30,775 nucleotides of DNA. It comes from Flavobacteriaceae bacterium. GTDB lineage: Bacteria > Bacteroidota > Bacteroidia > Flavobacteriales > Flavobacteriaceae. The notes under the pieces were generated by a model, which had not been told where the DNA came from, ran no database searches, and saw nothing but the letters and a program-made list of their open reading frames with translations. The stretch covers positions 1 to 30,775 of the forward strand of contig JAGKWW010000035.1 in NCBI GenBank assembly GCA_021151665.1, in the 5' to 3' direction. Position 1 is the stretch's first letter; the number at the start of each line of letters is the position of its first letter. Made by a program: the position numbers and the translations under genes. Below are positions 21,480-30,046 of the stretch, piece by piece.

Positions 21480-22126
21480 TCCCCCCTCACTATTTTAAAG
21501 AAGGAATACCCCCTGTCGCACCCCAGCCGAAAGGTGATGTGGCTGAAAGCACGGTAATTACGCCCTCACCTATAATACCGCTGCCTGCCAGCGAACTTCA
21601 CGTTGAGGAGCCTGAAGTGGTAAAACCTGCGGTGGTTAAGGTGGAAGATAATGATGGTGAGGTGAGAGTATCTGCCTTTTCACTGGCGGGGCTCCGCAAA
21701 AAGAAAGAGCTTCAGGAAAGCCAGAGGGCACAAATTAAAAATGCGGATGAGCTTCCGCGCGAGCCGTTTACTGAAACGGATATGCTGCTCAACTGGAACA
21801 AGTTTGCGCAGCGCCTTAGCGACAGCGGCCAGAAGATTATGGCCACCTATATGCAGATCAACGACCCTGTACTGGACGCCGATGGCGTAACTATCAGGCT
21901 GGAGCTGCCTAATGGAGGCTCTAAAGTCGACTTTGACAATGGTAAGCTGGAACTTCTGGGCTATCTTCGCGGCAAGCTTCATAATCATGATATCGTAATT
22001 GAAACGCACGTTAATGAAGCAGTAGCCTCCCGCCATGCCTTTACCCCTTTAGAAAAATTTGAAAAACTTAAGGCAATAAATCCTGCTTTAGATATCCTCA
22101 GGAAAACATTTGACCTGGATATTTAA
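21464..22126 (+). CDS. dnaX: DnaX tau C-terminal region, -1 frame
   Basis: From the A10 run, codons in the -1 frame read ADGFIIPPHYFKEGIPP, then a proline-rich linker and a C-terminal domain (LLNWNKFAQRLSDSGQKIMATYMQINDPVLDADG, IRLELPNGGSKVDFD, GYLRGKLHNHDIVIE). This is the flavobacterial equivalent of the tau part, which binds the polymerase and helicase. A separate product could start only at weak GTG 21539, with no start signal, so a shifted fusion of about 577 residues is more likely. The segment has 220 residues. Confidence 0.85.
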   Translation, partial: ADGFIIPPHYFKEGIPPVAPQPKGDVAESTVITPSPIIPLPASELHVEEPEVVKPAVVKVEDNDGEVRVSAFSLAGLRKKKELQESQRAQIKNADELPREPFTETDMLLNWNKFAQRLSDSGQKIMATYMQINDPVLDADGVTIRLELPNGGSKVDFDNGKLELLGYLRGKLHNHDIVIETHVNEAVASRHAFTPLEKFEKLKAINPALDILRKTFDLDI

Positions 22127-22168
22127 TACTTTTACGGGTATCTTCACGTTAAACCAAAAAACAAAATA

Positions 22169-22696
22169 ATGAATACCGGCAGAATCATCGAGCTCATTTT
22201 CTTTACGCTTCCCGCCCTGATAACAGGCGGTGTAGCATACTACTTCTTTAATATGTACACCAGGAATGAGGAAGGCCGCCGCCGCTACCTTATCCATCGC
22301 GAAGCACAGAAAAACGCGTTACCGTTGCGCCTGCAGGCTTATGAAAGGCTTACGCTTTTTCTGGAACGTGTAAACCCTGCAAAACTGCTTATACGCATTG
22401 CGCCGCAGTCGTCTAACAAGCATGATTATGAAGACTATCTTGTATCACAGGTTGAGGTGGAATTTGAGCACAACCTTTCACAGCAAATATACATTTCGCA
22501 GGAAAGCTGGGACATTGTAACAACTGCAAAAAATGCGACCATACAAATGATACGCAAAGCCGCTAATAGCAGCCATGTAGATTCTGCGCAGAAGCTTCGC
22601 GAAGTAATTCTCCAGGATTTATTTGATAAGCAGTCTCCGAGCAGCGTCGCTATCGCACACCTGAAAAATGAAGTGTCTGGTCTTTGGCAGGAATAG
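22169..22696 (+). CDS. Conserved membrane-anchored protein (DUF7935-like)
   Basis: The 175-residue protein has one N-terminal membrane helix (IIELIFFTLPALITGGVAYYFF, residues 6-27) and a helical cytoplasmic part with NALPLRLQAYERLTLFLERVNP, FEHNLSQQIYIS, TTAKNATIQMIRKAA and DKQSPSSVAIAHLKNEVSGLW. I recall this as a conserved flavobacterial family, probably DUF7935, next to dnaX. No function is known. It starts 42 bases after the dnaX -1 frame stop and is followed by a terminator. Confidence 0.8.
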   Translation: MNTGRIIELIFFTLPALITGGVAYYFFNMYTRNEEGRRRYLIHREAQKNALPLRLQAYERLTLFLERVNPAKLLIRIAPQSSNKHDYEDYLVSQVEVEFEHNLSQQIYISQESWDIVTTAKNATIQMIRKAANSSHVDSAQKLREVILQDLFDKQSPSSVAIAHLKNEVSGLWQE

Positions 22697-22743
22697 CGCC
22701 TGAATTCCGGACATCAATTGAAATCGCTTTGACAGATACAATT

Positions 22744-22772
22744 AAGCATTCTTTAACAGGATGCTTTTTTTT
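22744..22772 (+). terminator. Rho-independent terminator after the DUF7935-like gene
   Basis: Stem AAGCAT / ATGCTT (22744-22749, 22761-22766), extended by T-G and C-G pairs, followed by an eight-T run. It closes the dnaX operon. Confidence 0.85.
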
Positions 22773-22774
22773 GT

Positions 22775-22782
22775 TATGTTTG
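22775..22782 (+). promoter_or_regulatory. -7 element TATGTTTG before the exported-protein gene
   Basis: Exact TAnnTTTG match directly after the terminator T-run, 18 bases before the ATG at 22801. It starts a new transcription unit of two genes. Confidence 0.6.
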
Positions 22783-22800
22783 CAACCCATATTAATGATA

Positions 22801-23409
22801 ATGAACAGGATACTGACAGTAATCGCTCTTATATTTGCATTAAGCATTAATGCGCAGCAGCGTTATGAAAATAAAGCTTTTGGCTACTCCATGCAGGAAC
22901 CTAAGGGTTGGATATTTGCCAATACAGCCGACCAGGAAGCCAACCTGATGAAGCTTGACCTCACCGACCAGCAGCTTACCGAAATACTGGAACGGCATAA
23001 GGGATCTGTACACATCCAGTCGTTTTATAAATATGATCCTCAAACGCATCATGGACTGGTGCCTGCGATACAAATTAATGTGCGGGAAAAAAAGAACGAA
23101 GACTACGATCGCTTTAAAACGTACATTATCGCCAGTGCATTTAAATTTAAGGATATTTACCCCGACTACGAGTTTATTGATGAGCCGCGGGAAGTAAAAG
23201 CTTCTCATATCAAAAGCATTTACTTTTCCGGTAAATTTACTATGAAAACCCAGACCGGGCAGGAATATCGCGTACGCAGCCGGGTGTATGTGATCCCATA
23301 CAAACACTATTATTTCCAGATCACTTTTACAGACAGTATGCTGGAGGATGACTGTACTATGGAATTTGACCGGCTTGTTAAGACCATCAAGATCAGCAAA
23401 AAACGATGA
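22801..23409 (+). CDS. Exported protein of unknown function
   Basis: The 202-residue protein has a signal peptide MNRILTVIALIFALSINAQQ, cleaved probably after INA. The mature part begins with FGYSMQEPKGW, then QINVREKKNEDYDRFKTYI and YRVRSRVYVIPYKHYYFQITFTDSM, resembling PsbP-like proteins in general shape only. The start at 22801 is preferred to 22795, as it gives a cleaner signal peptide and stays right of the -7 element. The 3' end overlaps the next start by 4 bases (ATGA). Confidence 0.8.
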   Translation: MNRILTVIALIFALSINAQQRYENKAFGYSMQEPKGWIFANTADQEANLMKLDLTDQQLTEILERHKGSVHIQSFYKYDPQTHHGLVPAIQINVREKKNEDYDRFKTYIIASAFKFKDIYPDYEFIDEPREVKASHIKSIYFSGKFTMKTQTGQEYRVRSRVYVIPYKHYYFQITFTDSMLEDDCTMEFDRLVKTIKISKKR

Positions 23410-23792
23410 AGGAACTTTTCCTCACTGGTATTGCAATACTTCTTATGAGTTGCAATGCTAACAACACTAAGGGCGAAGAGTTTGCCACCTTCAACCAAAA
23501 ATTCCATAGTGATTCTCTTTTCCAGATGTCTCGAATAAAATTTCCGATTGGCGGAAAAAAAGTCGAAGGTTGGCAAGAAAGGGAAACATGGAATACGAAA
23601 AATTGGGAAATGCTGAAAGTTCCGGTTTCAGGAAAAAATAAGTTTAAGGAATATCAGCACAAAGTAGCCTATTCAGATACACTGGTTACCGAGAAATATT
23701 GGCTACCAAATGCCGGCTTCAGTACGGAGGTGCGTTTTCAAAAAGTTGACGGGAAATGGTTCCTTGTTTACTTCAATGATGTGAATCTCTGA
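23406..23792 (+). CDS. DUF4348-like lipoprotein
   Basis: The 128-residue precursor has a lipobox LLMSC with lipidation at C16. The mature domain has FATFNQKFHSDSLFQMSRIKFPIGGKKVEGW and VRFQKVDGKWFLVYFNDVNL, which I recognise as DUF4348-like, a Bacteroidota family with unknown function. It overlaps the upstream exported protein gene by 4 bases, so they are translationally coupled. Its stop is 1 base away from that of the convergent M1 peptidase gene. Confidence 0.8.
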   Translation: MKELFLTGIAILLMSCNANNTKGEEFATFNQKFHSDSLFQMSRIKFPIGGKKVEGWQERETWNTKNWEMLKVPVSGKNKFKEYQHKVAYSDTLVTEKYWLPNAGFSTEVRFQKVDGKWFLVYFNDVNL

Positions 23793-23793
23793 T

Positions 23794-25863
23794 TTATTTT
23801 TCGGTCAGCAATTGCTCAAGTTTTTTCTTTTCAGGTTCCGGCAAGGTAGTTAGCAATGCCTCGAACTGCGCCCTGTAGCCTTCCTTTTTCAGTAGCTTGC
23901 GAATGTTATCACGCCCGAATTTAGCAAACTGCCATTTATGGTGCAGGGTTGCGCTCACCAGGTTGCGCAACAGTACAGAATCCGGACGACCGAGATAAAT
24001 CAGGTTCGCCATGGCATTTTCTCGAATACTGCTTTCGTAGCCCGGCATCGCATACGATTGTAACTCAGAATAATAGTTTTCCTTTTCTGATGGCCGGTAA
24101 CCCTCTGCAGAAACTGCAAGCGCAAGCCAGAGGATGCGAAGATTTTTATCATTAAAGCCCACCCATGTATCACTCTTGTCCAGGAATTCCGATTTTCGCG
24201 CAGGCAGGCGGCTGCACAGGAGGTTTAATGCAATCTCTCTCGTAACGTATGATTTATCGTTAAGCAACGTGATATATTGTTCCTCAAAGCCAGGGGGAAT
24301 CTTGCTGAGCGTACGCGCCACCGCCTGCCGAAGCTTTACATCATTGGTCTGCATTGCATAGATTATCAATTCCTTTTTGTCTTCCCACGGCACCTCTGCC
24401 ATCTGGAAGATAACTTCCTCTTTTACAGGATAGAACTGGTCGCTTTGCAGTATTTGCATAAAGATGGGCTTCTTTTCTGCAAAGCGCTTGTCGGCCAACT
24501 CCCCTACTTTAAGGTACAGCTGCATAAATTCATTTTTGCCAAGCAGCGATAGCGCCTCGGTGACTTCAAATCCGGGCGACTCCAACCAGCGTTTTTTCCA
24601 CCCTGTGGTATCATAGGTGCTTACCTTATTCACTTCTGCAATAAAATCATCCGTCGTCGCTGTCTTGTAAGCATACTTTTCGATGTACGATTTGACTGCT
24701 TTGCGAAATGCCTCGCCTCCAATATTCTCCCTTAGCACATGCAATGCCCATGCTCCTTTCTGGTAAAATGAAAGCGTCGAAGCTTTCTCATTTAGTATCG
24801 GAATAGTGTCCGTTTTAGACGCCTGCTGCAGCCGCTCTGCCATATCATAGAGTTCATGCTGAAAATGGTCTTCGCCAAAAAGTTCGCGCTCGGCGAGCAA
24901 TGCATAATACGTAGCAAAGCCTTCCTGCAGCCAGTGGTGCCTGCTGCTTTGTGCGGTAACCAGGTCACCAAACCAGTGATGCGCCAACTCGTGGGCGTTT
25001 ACGTTAATGTATGTACGGTCGTTAAACCCAATTGAATCGACTACAAAATCCTGCGAAAAAATGGTGCTTGTCGTGTTTTCCATACCTGCATACAGGAAAT
25101 CAAGTGCCGGAACATGGCGATAAATTTTCCATGGGTATTTTATACCAGTTTCCCTTTCCAGAAAATCAAAGATACGGCGGCTGTAGCGGTAGGTAGGCTC
25201 ATACTTTGGCGCATCGTCGGGACGAAAATAGAATTCCATCGGTGTGCCTGAAGCGGACACTTCCTGATGTTTATCAAAGCGCCCGACAGCCAGCATCAGC
25301 AAGTAGCTGCTCATCGGTTTCTCCATTTGGTAGGACCATGTTGTACGTCCATTGCTGTCGTTACGTGACTTAAGCTGTCCGTTGGCTATTACTTCATAAG
25401 AAGAGTCAAATGTAACCTCGGTATTAAAAACTACCTTTTCATTCACATCATCAAAGCTTGGGAGCCAGTGACTGGTGTATTTCCCCTGGCCCTGCGTCCA
25501 TATTTGCACAGCATCTCCGTCCGGCACAAAATACAGTGCCTGTTTGGACTGTGCAGTATAATTGAATTCTACTCTGTTATTCCCCTTTTTATAGCCTTTA
25601 AACAATTTCAGTCTTGTAGCCGACGAAAGCCATTTGACTTTCTTACCGTTTATCTTCACATCGGAAAACTGCATATTTCGGGCATCGAAGTAGATTGTAT
25701 CGGGTTTACCCGTTACTTCAAACTCATATTTTACACGGCCTGATATTTTTTTCTCTTTTACATCAAAGGCGATTGACGAATTGCAGGTAAGGAAGTCGAC
25801 CATTTTTGATTGTTGTGCCGATGCCAGGGCGCTGACGAGAAAAAAAGGTAATAGGAATTTCAT
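23794..25863 (-). CDS. M1 family metallopeptidase (aminopeptidase), exported
   Basis: The 689-residue protein has a signal peptide (MKFLLPFFLVSALASAQQ). The M1 catalytic core has GMENTT (260-265, exopeptidase N-terminus recognition) and zinc motif HELAHHWFGD (H291, E292, H295) with second Glu E314 in LQEGFATYY. A C-terminal HEAT-like helical domain covers about 470-689. It would cleave N-terminal residues from peptides in the periplasm or outside. The start at 25863 gives the signal peptide; an in-frame ATG at 25884 overlaps the promoter at 25882-25889. Confidence 0.95.
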   Translation of the reverse strand: MKFLLPFFLVSALASAQQSKMVDFLTCNSSIAFDVKEKKISGRVKYEFEVTGKPDTIYFDARNMQFSDVKINGKKVKWLSSATRLKLFKGYKKGNNRVEFNYTAQSKQALYFVPDGDAVQIWTQGQGKYTSHWLPSFDDVNEKVVFNTEVTFDSSYEVIANGQLKSRNDSNGRTTWSYQMEKPMSSYLLMLAVGRFDKHQEVSASGTPMEFYFRPDDAPKYEPTYRYSRRIFDFLERETGIKYPWKIYRHVPALDFLYAGMENTTSTIFSQDFVVDSIGFNDRTYINVNAHELAHHWFGDLVTAQSSRHHWLQEGFATYYALLAERELFGEDHFQHELYDMAERLQQASKTDTIPILNEKASTLSFYQKGAWALHVLRENIGGEAFRKAVKSYIEKYAYKTATTDDFIAEVNKVSTYDTTGWKKRWLESPGFEVTEALSLLGKNEFMQLYLKVGELADKRFAEKKPIFMQILQSDQFYPVKEEVIFQMAEVPWEDKKELIIYAMQTNDVKLRQAVARTLSKIPPGFEEQYITLLNDKSYVTREIALNLLCSRLPARKSEFLDKSDTWVGFNDKNLRILWLALAVSAEGYRPSEKENYYSELQSYAMPGYESSIRENAMANLIYLGRPDSVLLRNLVSATLHHKWQFAKFGRDNIRKLLKKEGYRAQFEALLTTLPEPEKKKLEQLLTEK

Positions 25864-25881
25864 TATAACCGGGAGTTTAAA

Positions 25882-25889
25882 CAAAGCTA
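25882..25889 (-). promoter_or_regulatory. -7 element TAGCTTTG of the M1 peptidase gene
   Basis: Exact TAnnTTTG match on the minus strand, about 19 bases upstream of the start at 25863. It excludes the longer start at 25884. Confidence 0.6.
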
Positions 25890-25905
25890 ACGAAGATATG
25901 CCAAT

Positions 25906-25934
25906 AAAAAAACCGGGGACAACAGTACCCGGTT
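25906..25934 (-). terminator. Terminator of the AHSA1 gene
   Basis: Minus-strand stem AACCGGG / CCCGGTT (25928-25934 and 25911-25917) followed by a seven-T run (25906-25912). It separates the AHSA1 gene from the M1 peptidase promoter. Confidence 0.85.
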
Positions 25935-25954
25935 GTATTTATTAGCAATATGTA

Positions 25955-26449
25955 TTAACCTAAAGCAAGAACTTCGTCCAGATTGCCAAGCCCCATTGTA
26001 AATCCTCCCTGAAAACCCATTTTCAGGATCGTTTCCATGTCTTCAATTTTATCAAAGCTGATCAGGATGTCGAGATTTGTTTCATCTTCTGCGGCGGAAA
26101 AATTTACTTTCCATGTCATCGATGGCATGTCGCCCATGCGGTTTCCATTTTCATCGGTAAACATATCGCTGCCCGTGTAGCATTCTTCAGGTTTAATCTC
26201 GCTATAATTGAACTTGCAATAATGCCTTTCTCCCTCCGGGCTTAGCATATAGTAGAACCAGTGCCCGCCCTCGCGAAAGTCCATTTCTACGGTTTCAGCT
26301 TTGTAAGGCTTTGGCGCCCACCATTGGTCGAGTATTTTGCTGTCTGTCCATGAGCGCCATACTTTTTTAAGAGGAGCGGAGAACATACGCGTAACCGTTA
26401 TCGTTTTGTTATCGGTGTCTTTTGTAAAAACTGCCTTATAATCTGCCAT
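25955..26449 (-). CDS. SRPBCC/AHSA1 domain protein
   Basis: The 164-residue protein is a helix-grip START-like domain of the AHSA1 (activator of Hsp90 ATPase) type. Motifs: ITVTRMFSAPLKKVWRSWTDSKILDQWWAPKPYKAE, FREGGHWFYYM, MTWKVNFSAAEDETNL and a C-terminal helix GFQGGFTMGLGNLDEVL. Such domains bind hydrophobic ligands in a central cavity; the ligand is not known. It is divergent from the lipoprotein gene at 26545, with AT-rich inverted repeats between them. Confidence 0.92.
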   Translation of the reverse strand: MADYKAVFTKDTDNKTITVTRMFSAPLKKVWRSWTDSKILDQWWAPKPYKAETVEMDFREGGHWFYYMLSPEGERHYCKFNYSEIKPEECYTGSDMFTDENGNRMGDMPSMTWKVNFSAAEDETNLDILISFDKIEDMETILKMGFQGGFTMGLGNLDEVLALG

Positions 26450-26544
26450 TATGTATGAGCTAAGTTCAAATTCAAATTTGTGTTTTCTTTGGGAAGCCTT
26501 GTGTTACGTCATTTGTAACTTAACTTCTCTCAATACTAAATGTA

Positions 26545-27117
26545 ATGAAAAAATCATTATTGATATTGCTTGCGCTTGCATTTATTAACTGCAAGAAGCA
26601 ACCCGATACCACAATATCATCAGGCAGTGATACGGTTGAAATCGATTCTGAGCGCGTAGAGCAATACCATTCTGTCGCAGAAAAAACTAATGCTGATCCG
26701 ATTGCAGAAATCCGCAAAAGAGTGGAATACATTAATACCGCTTCCCTCGACAAGAAGCATTACGAATTTATGTGCGATGAAAAAATGACGGCAGATTACT
26801 TTTACGATAATGGCGAGCTGGTTAAGGTTGCTGTAGACTTCGGTACTGTGGGCGATGTATATGCCAAAGAGGGTTACTATTATGATAAAGGCAAGCTTAT
26901 TTTCAATTATGAATTTACCGAAGGCGGGCCTGCTTGTGAAGGCGGTATCGAAACCAACGAGTACCGGTCGTACGTGCAGAACGATCAGGTAATACATTAC
27001 CTTAAAAATAAGGATGTGGCAAAATGTAGGACTTGCGAGTTTAAGGCGCGGTCCAGGCAATATAAAGTGCTGAAAGCAACAAATGAGCAAGAGGTAAAAG
27101 CGGCGCTGTGCCGTTAG
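26545..27117 (+). CDS. Putative lipoprotein, unknown function
   Basis: The 190-residue protein has a hydrophobic N-terminus (MKKSLLILLALAFINC) with a candidate lipid Cys at 16. The residue before it is Asn, unlike the usual Ala/Gly/Ser, so lipidation is uncertain. The mature part has KKHYEFMCDEKMTADYFYDNGELVKVAVDFG and three more Cys late (CEGG, KCRTC), which might form a disulfide. A 5-base inverted repeat GTTAC/GTAAC (26503-26519) lies 26 bases upstream of the ATG. It converges on the membrane protein gene with only 2 bases between stops. Confidence 0.78.
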   Translation: MKKSLLILLALAFINCKKQPDTTISSGSDTVEIDSERVEQYHSVAEKTNADPIAEIRKRVEYINTASLDKKHYEFMCDEKMTADYFYDNGELVKVAVDFGTVGDVYAKEGYYYDKGKLIFNYEFTEGGPACEGGIETNEYRSYVQNDQVIHYLKNKDVAKCRTCEFKARSRQYKVLKATNEQEVKAALCR

Positions 27118-27119
27118 CA

Positions 27120-27524
27120 TCATTCTAGCGTTATATTTTGCTTGTTATCTGTTTCTTTTTCCAAAACCTTGATTTCAGTTTTCTCTTTCTTGATGGCCTG
27201 TCGCAGCAACGCGAAGAGGCTCATGTAGGCATTGGCAACAAATACCAACGCAAATCCCGCGATAACGTATCCCCGCCAGTCGGGCAGCAGCAGGTGGAAA
27301 TCGGTAAATATTATAAACCCAATAGTAACGTAATGGCTAAAACAATACTCGCACGTAAACAGATAGAAGAATTTGCGCTTGGCGAGCGTGCGCGCATGCC
27401 TGCTCCAGTGCACGCAGTACTCGCGGGGCTCACGGAAAACTTCCTCGTGTGTAACCGTCCATGCCATGCAGGCTATAGGCACCGCAAGTACAAAAAGCCA
27501 GAATATCTGAGTTTGTAAGTCCAT
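27120..27524 (-). CDS. Conserved membrane protein with CEYC motif
   Basis: The 134-residue protein has three predicted membrane segments (about 7-25, 65-75 and 85-107). CEYC at about 58-61, in FTCEYCFSHYVTIGF, stands at the membrane boundary and recalls the CxxC-FW motif of DUF1360 family proteins, although I cannot confirm membership. The Cys pair could bind metal or form a disulfide. The C-terminal tail is highly charged (KKEKTEIKVLEKETDNKQ). No neighbour explains its role. Confidence 0.75.
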   Translation of the reverse strand: MDLQTQIFWLFVLAVPIACMAWTVTHEEVFREPREYCVHWSRHARTLAKRKFFYLFTCEYCFSHYVTIGFIIFTDFHLLLPDWRGYVIAGFALVFVANAYMSLFALLRQAIKKEKTEIKVLEKETDNKQNITLE

Positions 27525-27638
27525 CGTATTGTCTTTACCGTTAAATTTACGACAGAACTTTGCGTTGTGCGAGCAACGTTTAGAATAATTTAGAATTTGT
27601 TACCTCGAGGTAATACTGTCTTACCATCATTACGTTTC

Positions 27639-27737
27639 TCCCCTAGCCCCGATAGAGCCGACAGCCTGCCGAGGAACGAGGCAGCTACAGGCGATCGCGG
27701 GAACATGGATGGCAAGAATGCGCAAGCCGATCGCTCC
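27639..27737. repeat. Flavobacterial-type intergenic repeat element
   Basis: The segment runs CCCTAGCCCCGATAGAGCCG, ACAGCCTGCC, a stem loop CTGCC-gaggaacga-GGCAG, GGCGATCGCGGGAA, and closes with GCCGATCGCTCCT. From memory it resembles a repeat scattered in intergenic regions of Flavobacterium genomes, beginning TAGCCCCGATGGAA and ending ATAGCTCC. The rest of the 27525-27910 gap is short TTAGA-type spacer sequence with no gene. Confidence 0.5.
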
Positions 27738-27847
27738 TCTTTAGATTATTGGAATGTTAGATCATTAGACTGTTAGACTCCAGGAAGAGATTTCTCAACT
27801 GCGCTGTGCTTCGTTCGAAATGGAAAAGAGCTTTTGGCTGATTGCGT

Positions 27848-27882
27848 AGAAGCTAAGTCGCTTAGCAGCTTCTCGCTTTTTT
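27848..27882 (+). terminator. Terminator-like hairpin just before recG
   Basis: AGAAGCT / AGCTTCT (27848-27854, 27867-27873) with CGC and six T (27877-27882). No plus-strand gene lies upstream within 360 bases, so it may insulate recG or be chance. A -7-like TATCTTCG (27884-27891, one mismatch) follows directly. Confidence 0.45.
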
Positions 27883-27910
27883 GTATCTTCGCGAAGAATC
27901 GCTAACTCCA

Positions 27911-30013
27911 ATGAATAACCTTCTCGAAACCCCCATAGAATACCTGAAAGGTGTGGGACCGGCGCGCGGCGAGCTGCTCCGGAAAGAGTTGGGCATTTTT
28001 AAATACGGCGACCTGCTGAACCTGTTCCCCAATCGCTATATAGACCGCACACGATACTACCGCATTAACGAACTGGTGAACAGCAGCAGCGAGATGCAGG
28101 TAGTGGGCAAAGTGATTCACCTGAAAACCGTTGAGCAAAAACGGGGCAGCCGGCTGGTGGCCACCTTTACCGATGGTACCGGCGAGATGGAACTCGTGTG
28201 GTTTCAGGGTCAGAAATGGATCCGCGAGAATATCAAGGTCAATACTCCGTATGTGGTATTCGGGAAGTGCACACAGTTTAACGGGATGTTTTCTATGGCG
28301 CACCCAGAAATGGAACTGCTCGCCGAACATGAAGCCAGCCTGCGAAGCGCCATGCAGCCCATATACCCGAGCACCGAAAAGCTAACACAGCGCGGAGTGA
28401 CCAACAAGGTGGTAAACCGGATGATGCAGCAGCTGTTTACCGAAACGCAGGCGCTGTTTGCCGAAACGCTCCCCCCTGCCCTTTTGCAGGAATTGCACCT
28501 GATCCCTAAGAACGCAGCACTGTTTAACATACACTTCCCCAAGAGCCAGGAGATATTGGCAAAGGCCCAGTTCCGCCTAAAGTTTGAGGAGCTGTTCTTT
28601 ATACAGTTGCAGCTGATTACCAAGAACATCATCCGCAAGCACAAGATCAAGGGGCATGCCTTTGAGAATGTGGGCAGCTACTTCAATACCTTCTACCAGG
28701 AACATTTACCATTCGAACTAACCAACGCCCAAAAGCGGGTGCTGAAAGAGATACGCAACGACATGGGCAAGCCGGCACAGATGAACCGCCTGCTGCAGGG
28801 CGATGTGGGTTCGGGTAAGACGATCGTGGCATTGATGAGTATGCTTCTTGCTTTAGATAATGGTTTCCAGGCATGCCTGATGGCGCCCACCGAGATACTT
28901 GCCAATCAGCATTATATTGGTTTAAGTGAATTGGGTAAACCGTTGGGCATCAATATAAAAATACTTACTGGCTCAACAAAAACTGCAGATAGAAAAATCA
29001 TCCATGAGGAACTGGAAAACGGTTCGCTACACATTATTATCGGTACGCATGCCTTGCTGGAAGACAAGGTACAGTTTGCCAACCTCGGGCTTGCCATCAT
29101 CGATGAACAGCACCGCTTTGGTGTGGAGCAGCGCAGCAAGTTATGGCGCAAGAACAACATTCCGCCGCACGTGCTCGTGATGACGGCGACCCCTATTCCG
29201 CGCACTTTGGCTATGAGCCTGTACGGTGACCTTGATATATCTGTCATTGACGAACTCCCTCCGGGGCGAAAGCCGATAAAGACGGTACACCGGTTCGATA
29301 GCAATCGCCTTAAGGTTTGGGCGTTCCTGAAAGAAGAGATCGCGAAAGGCCGCCAAGTGTATATCGTGTACCCGCTGATACAGGAAAGCGAGAAGATGGA
29401 CTACAAAGACCTGATGGACGGGTACGAAAGTATTTCGCGTGATTTCCCGCTGCCGCAGTATGCCGTGAGCATTGTGCACGGCAAGATGAAGCCGGCCGAA
29501 AAAGATGCCGAAATGGACCGCTTTGCCCGTGGCAAGACCAACATCATGGTGGCGACTACGGTTATTGAAGTCGGCGTGAATGTGCCTAATGCCAGCGTGA
29601 TGGTGATAGAGAGCGCCGAACGTTTCGGCCTTTCGCAACTGCATCAGCTAAGGGGGCGTGTGGGCCGTGGCGCCGAGCAAAGCTACTGCATCCTCATGAC
29701 GGGTCAAAAGCTATCTAATGATACCAAGACACGCCTGGAAACGATGTGTGCCACCAACGACGGCTTCGAGATTGCGGAAGTCGACCTGAAGCTGCGCGGC
29801 CCCGGCGACATTATGGGAACCCAGCAAAGTGGCGTGCTAAACCTGCAGATTGCCGACCTGGTGAAAGACCGTGACATCCTTTCCCTGGCGCGCCACCATG
29901 CGCTGCAGATACTTAAAGCCGACCCTGCGCTGGAAAGGCCGGAACATTCTAACATGAAGAATGCCTTTTTGGAAATGACCAAAAAGAAGAATATTTGGAA
30001 TTATATCTCTTAG
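27911..30013 (+). CDS. recG: ATP-dependent DNA helicase RecG
   Basis: RecG reverses stalled replication forks and branch-migrates Holliday junctions. The 700-residue protein has an N-terminal helix-hairpin-helix-like region (IEYLKGVGPARGELLRKEL), an OB-fold wedge domain (about 70-165: QVVGKVIHLKTVEQKRGSRLVATFTDGTGEMELVWFQ), then the SF2 helicase: Walker A GDVGSGKT, motif II DEQHRFG, motif III MTATPIPRT, and motif VI QLRGRVGRG. Start at 27911 (MNNLLETPIEYLKGVG) fits other RecG proteins; an in-frame ATG at 27881 lies inside the promoter area. It is monocistronic by position. Confidence 0.97.
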   Translation: MNNLLETPIEYLKGVGPARGELLRKELGIFKYGDLLNLFPNRYIDRTRYYRINELVNSSSEMQVVGKVIHLKTVEQKRGSRLVATFTDGTGEMELVWFQGQKWIRENIKVNTPYVVFGKCTQFNGMFSMAHPEMELLAEHEASLRSAMQPIYPSTEKLTQRGVTNKVVNRMMQQLFTETQALFAETLPPALLQELHLIPKNAALFNIHFPKSQEILAKAQFRLKFEELFFIQLQLITKNIIRKHKIKGHAFENVGSYFNTFYQEHLPFELTNAQKRVLKEIRNDMGKPAQMNRLLQGDVGSGKTIVALMSMLLALDNGFQACLMAPTEILANQHYIGLSELGKPLGINIKILTGSTKTADRKIIHEELENGSLHIIIGTHALLEDKVQFANLGLAIIDEQHRFGVEQRSKLWRKNNIPPHVLVMTATPIPRTLAMSLYGDLDISVIDELPPGRKPIKTVHRFDSNRLKVWAFLKEEIAKGRQVYIVYPLIQESEKMDYKDLMDGYESISRDFPLPQYAVSIVHGKMKPAEKDAEMDRFARGKTNIMVATTVIEVGVNVPNASVMVIESAERFGLSQLHQLRGRVGRGAEQSYCILMTGQKLSNDTKTRLETMCATNDGFEIAEVDLKLRGPGDIMGTQQSGVLNLQIADLVKDRDILSLARHHALQILKADPALERPEHSNMKNAFLEMTKKKNIWNYIS

Positions 30014-30046
30014 GAACTTAGGTTCTTAGTTCCTGAGTGCCTCAGA

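Noticed and set aside
26620..27123. 167-codon ORF opposite the 26545 lipoprotein gene
   Set aside because: The plus-strand gene has an export signal and proper start; the antisense product has no family features.
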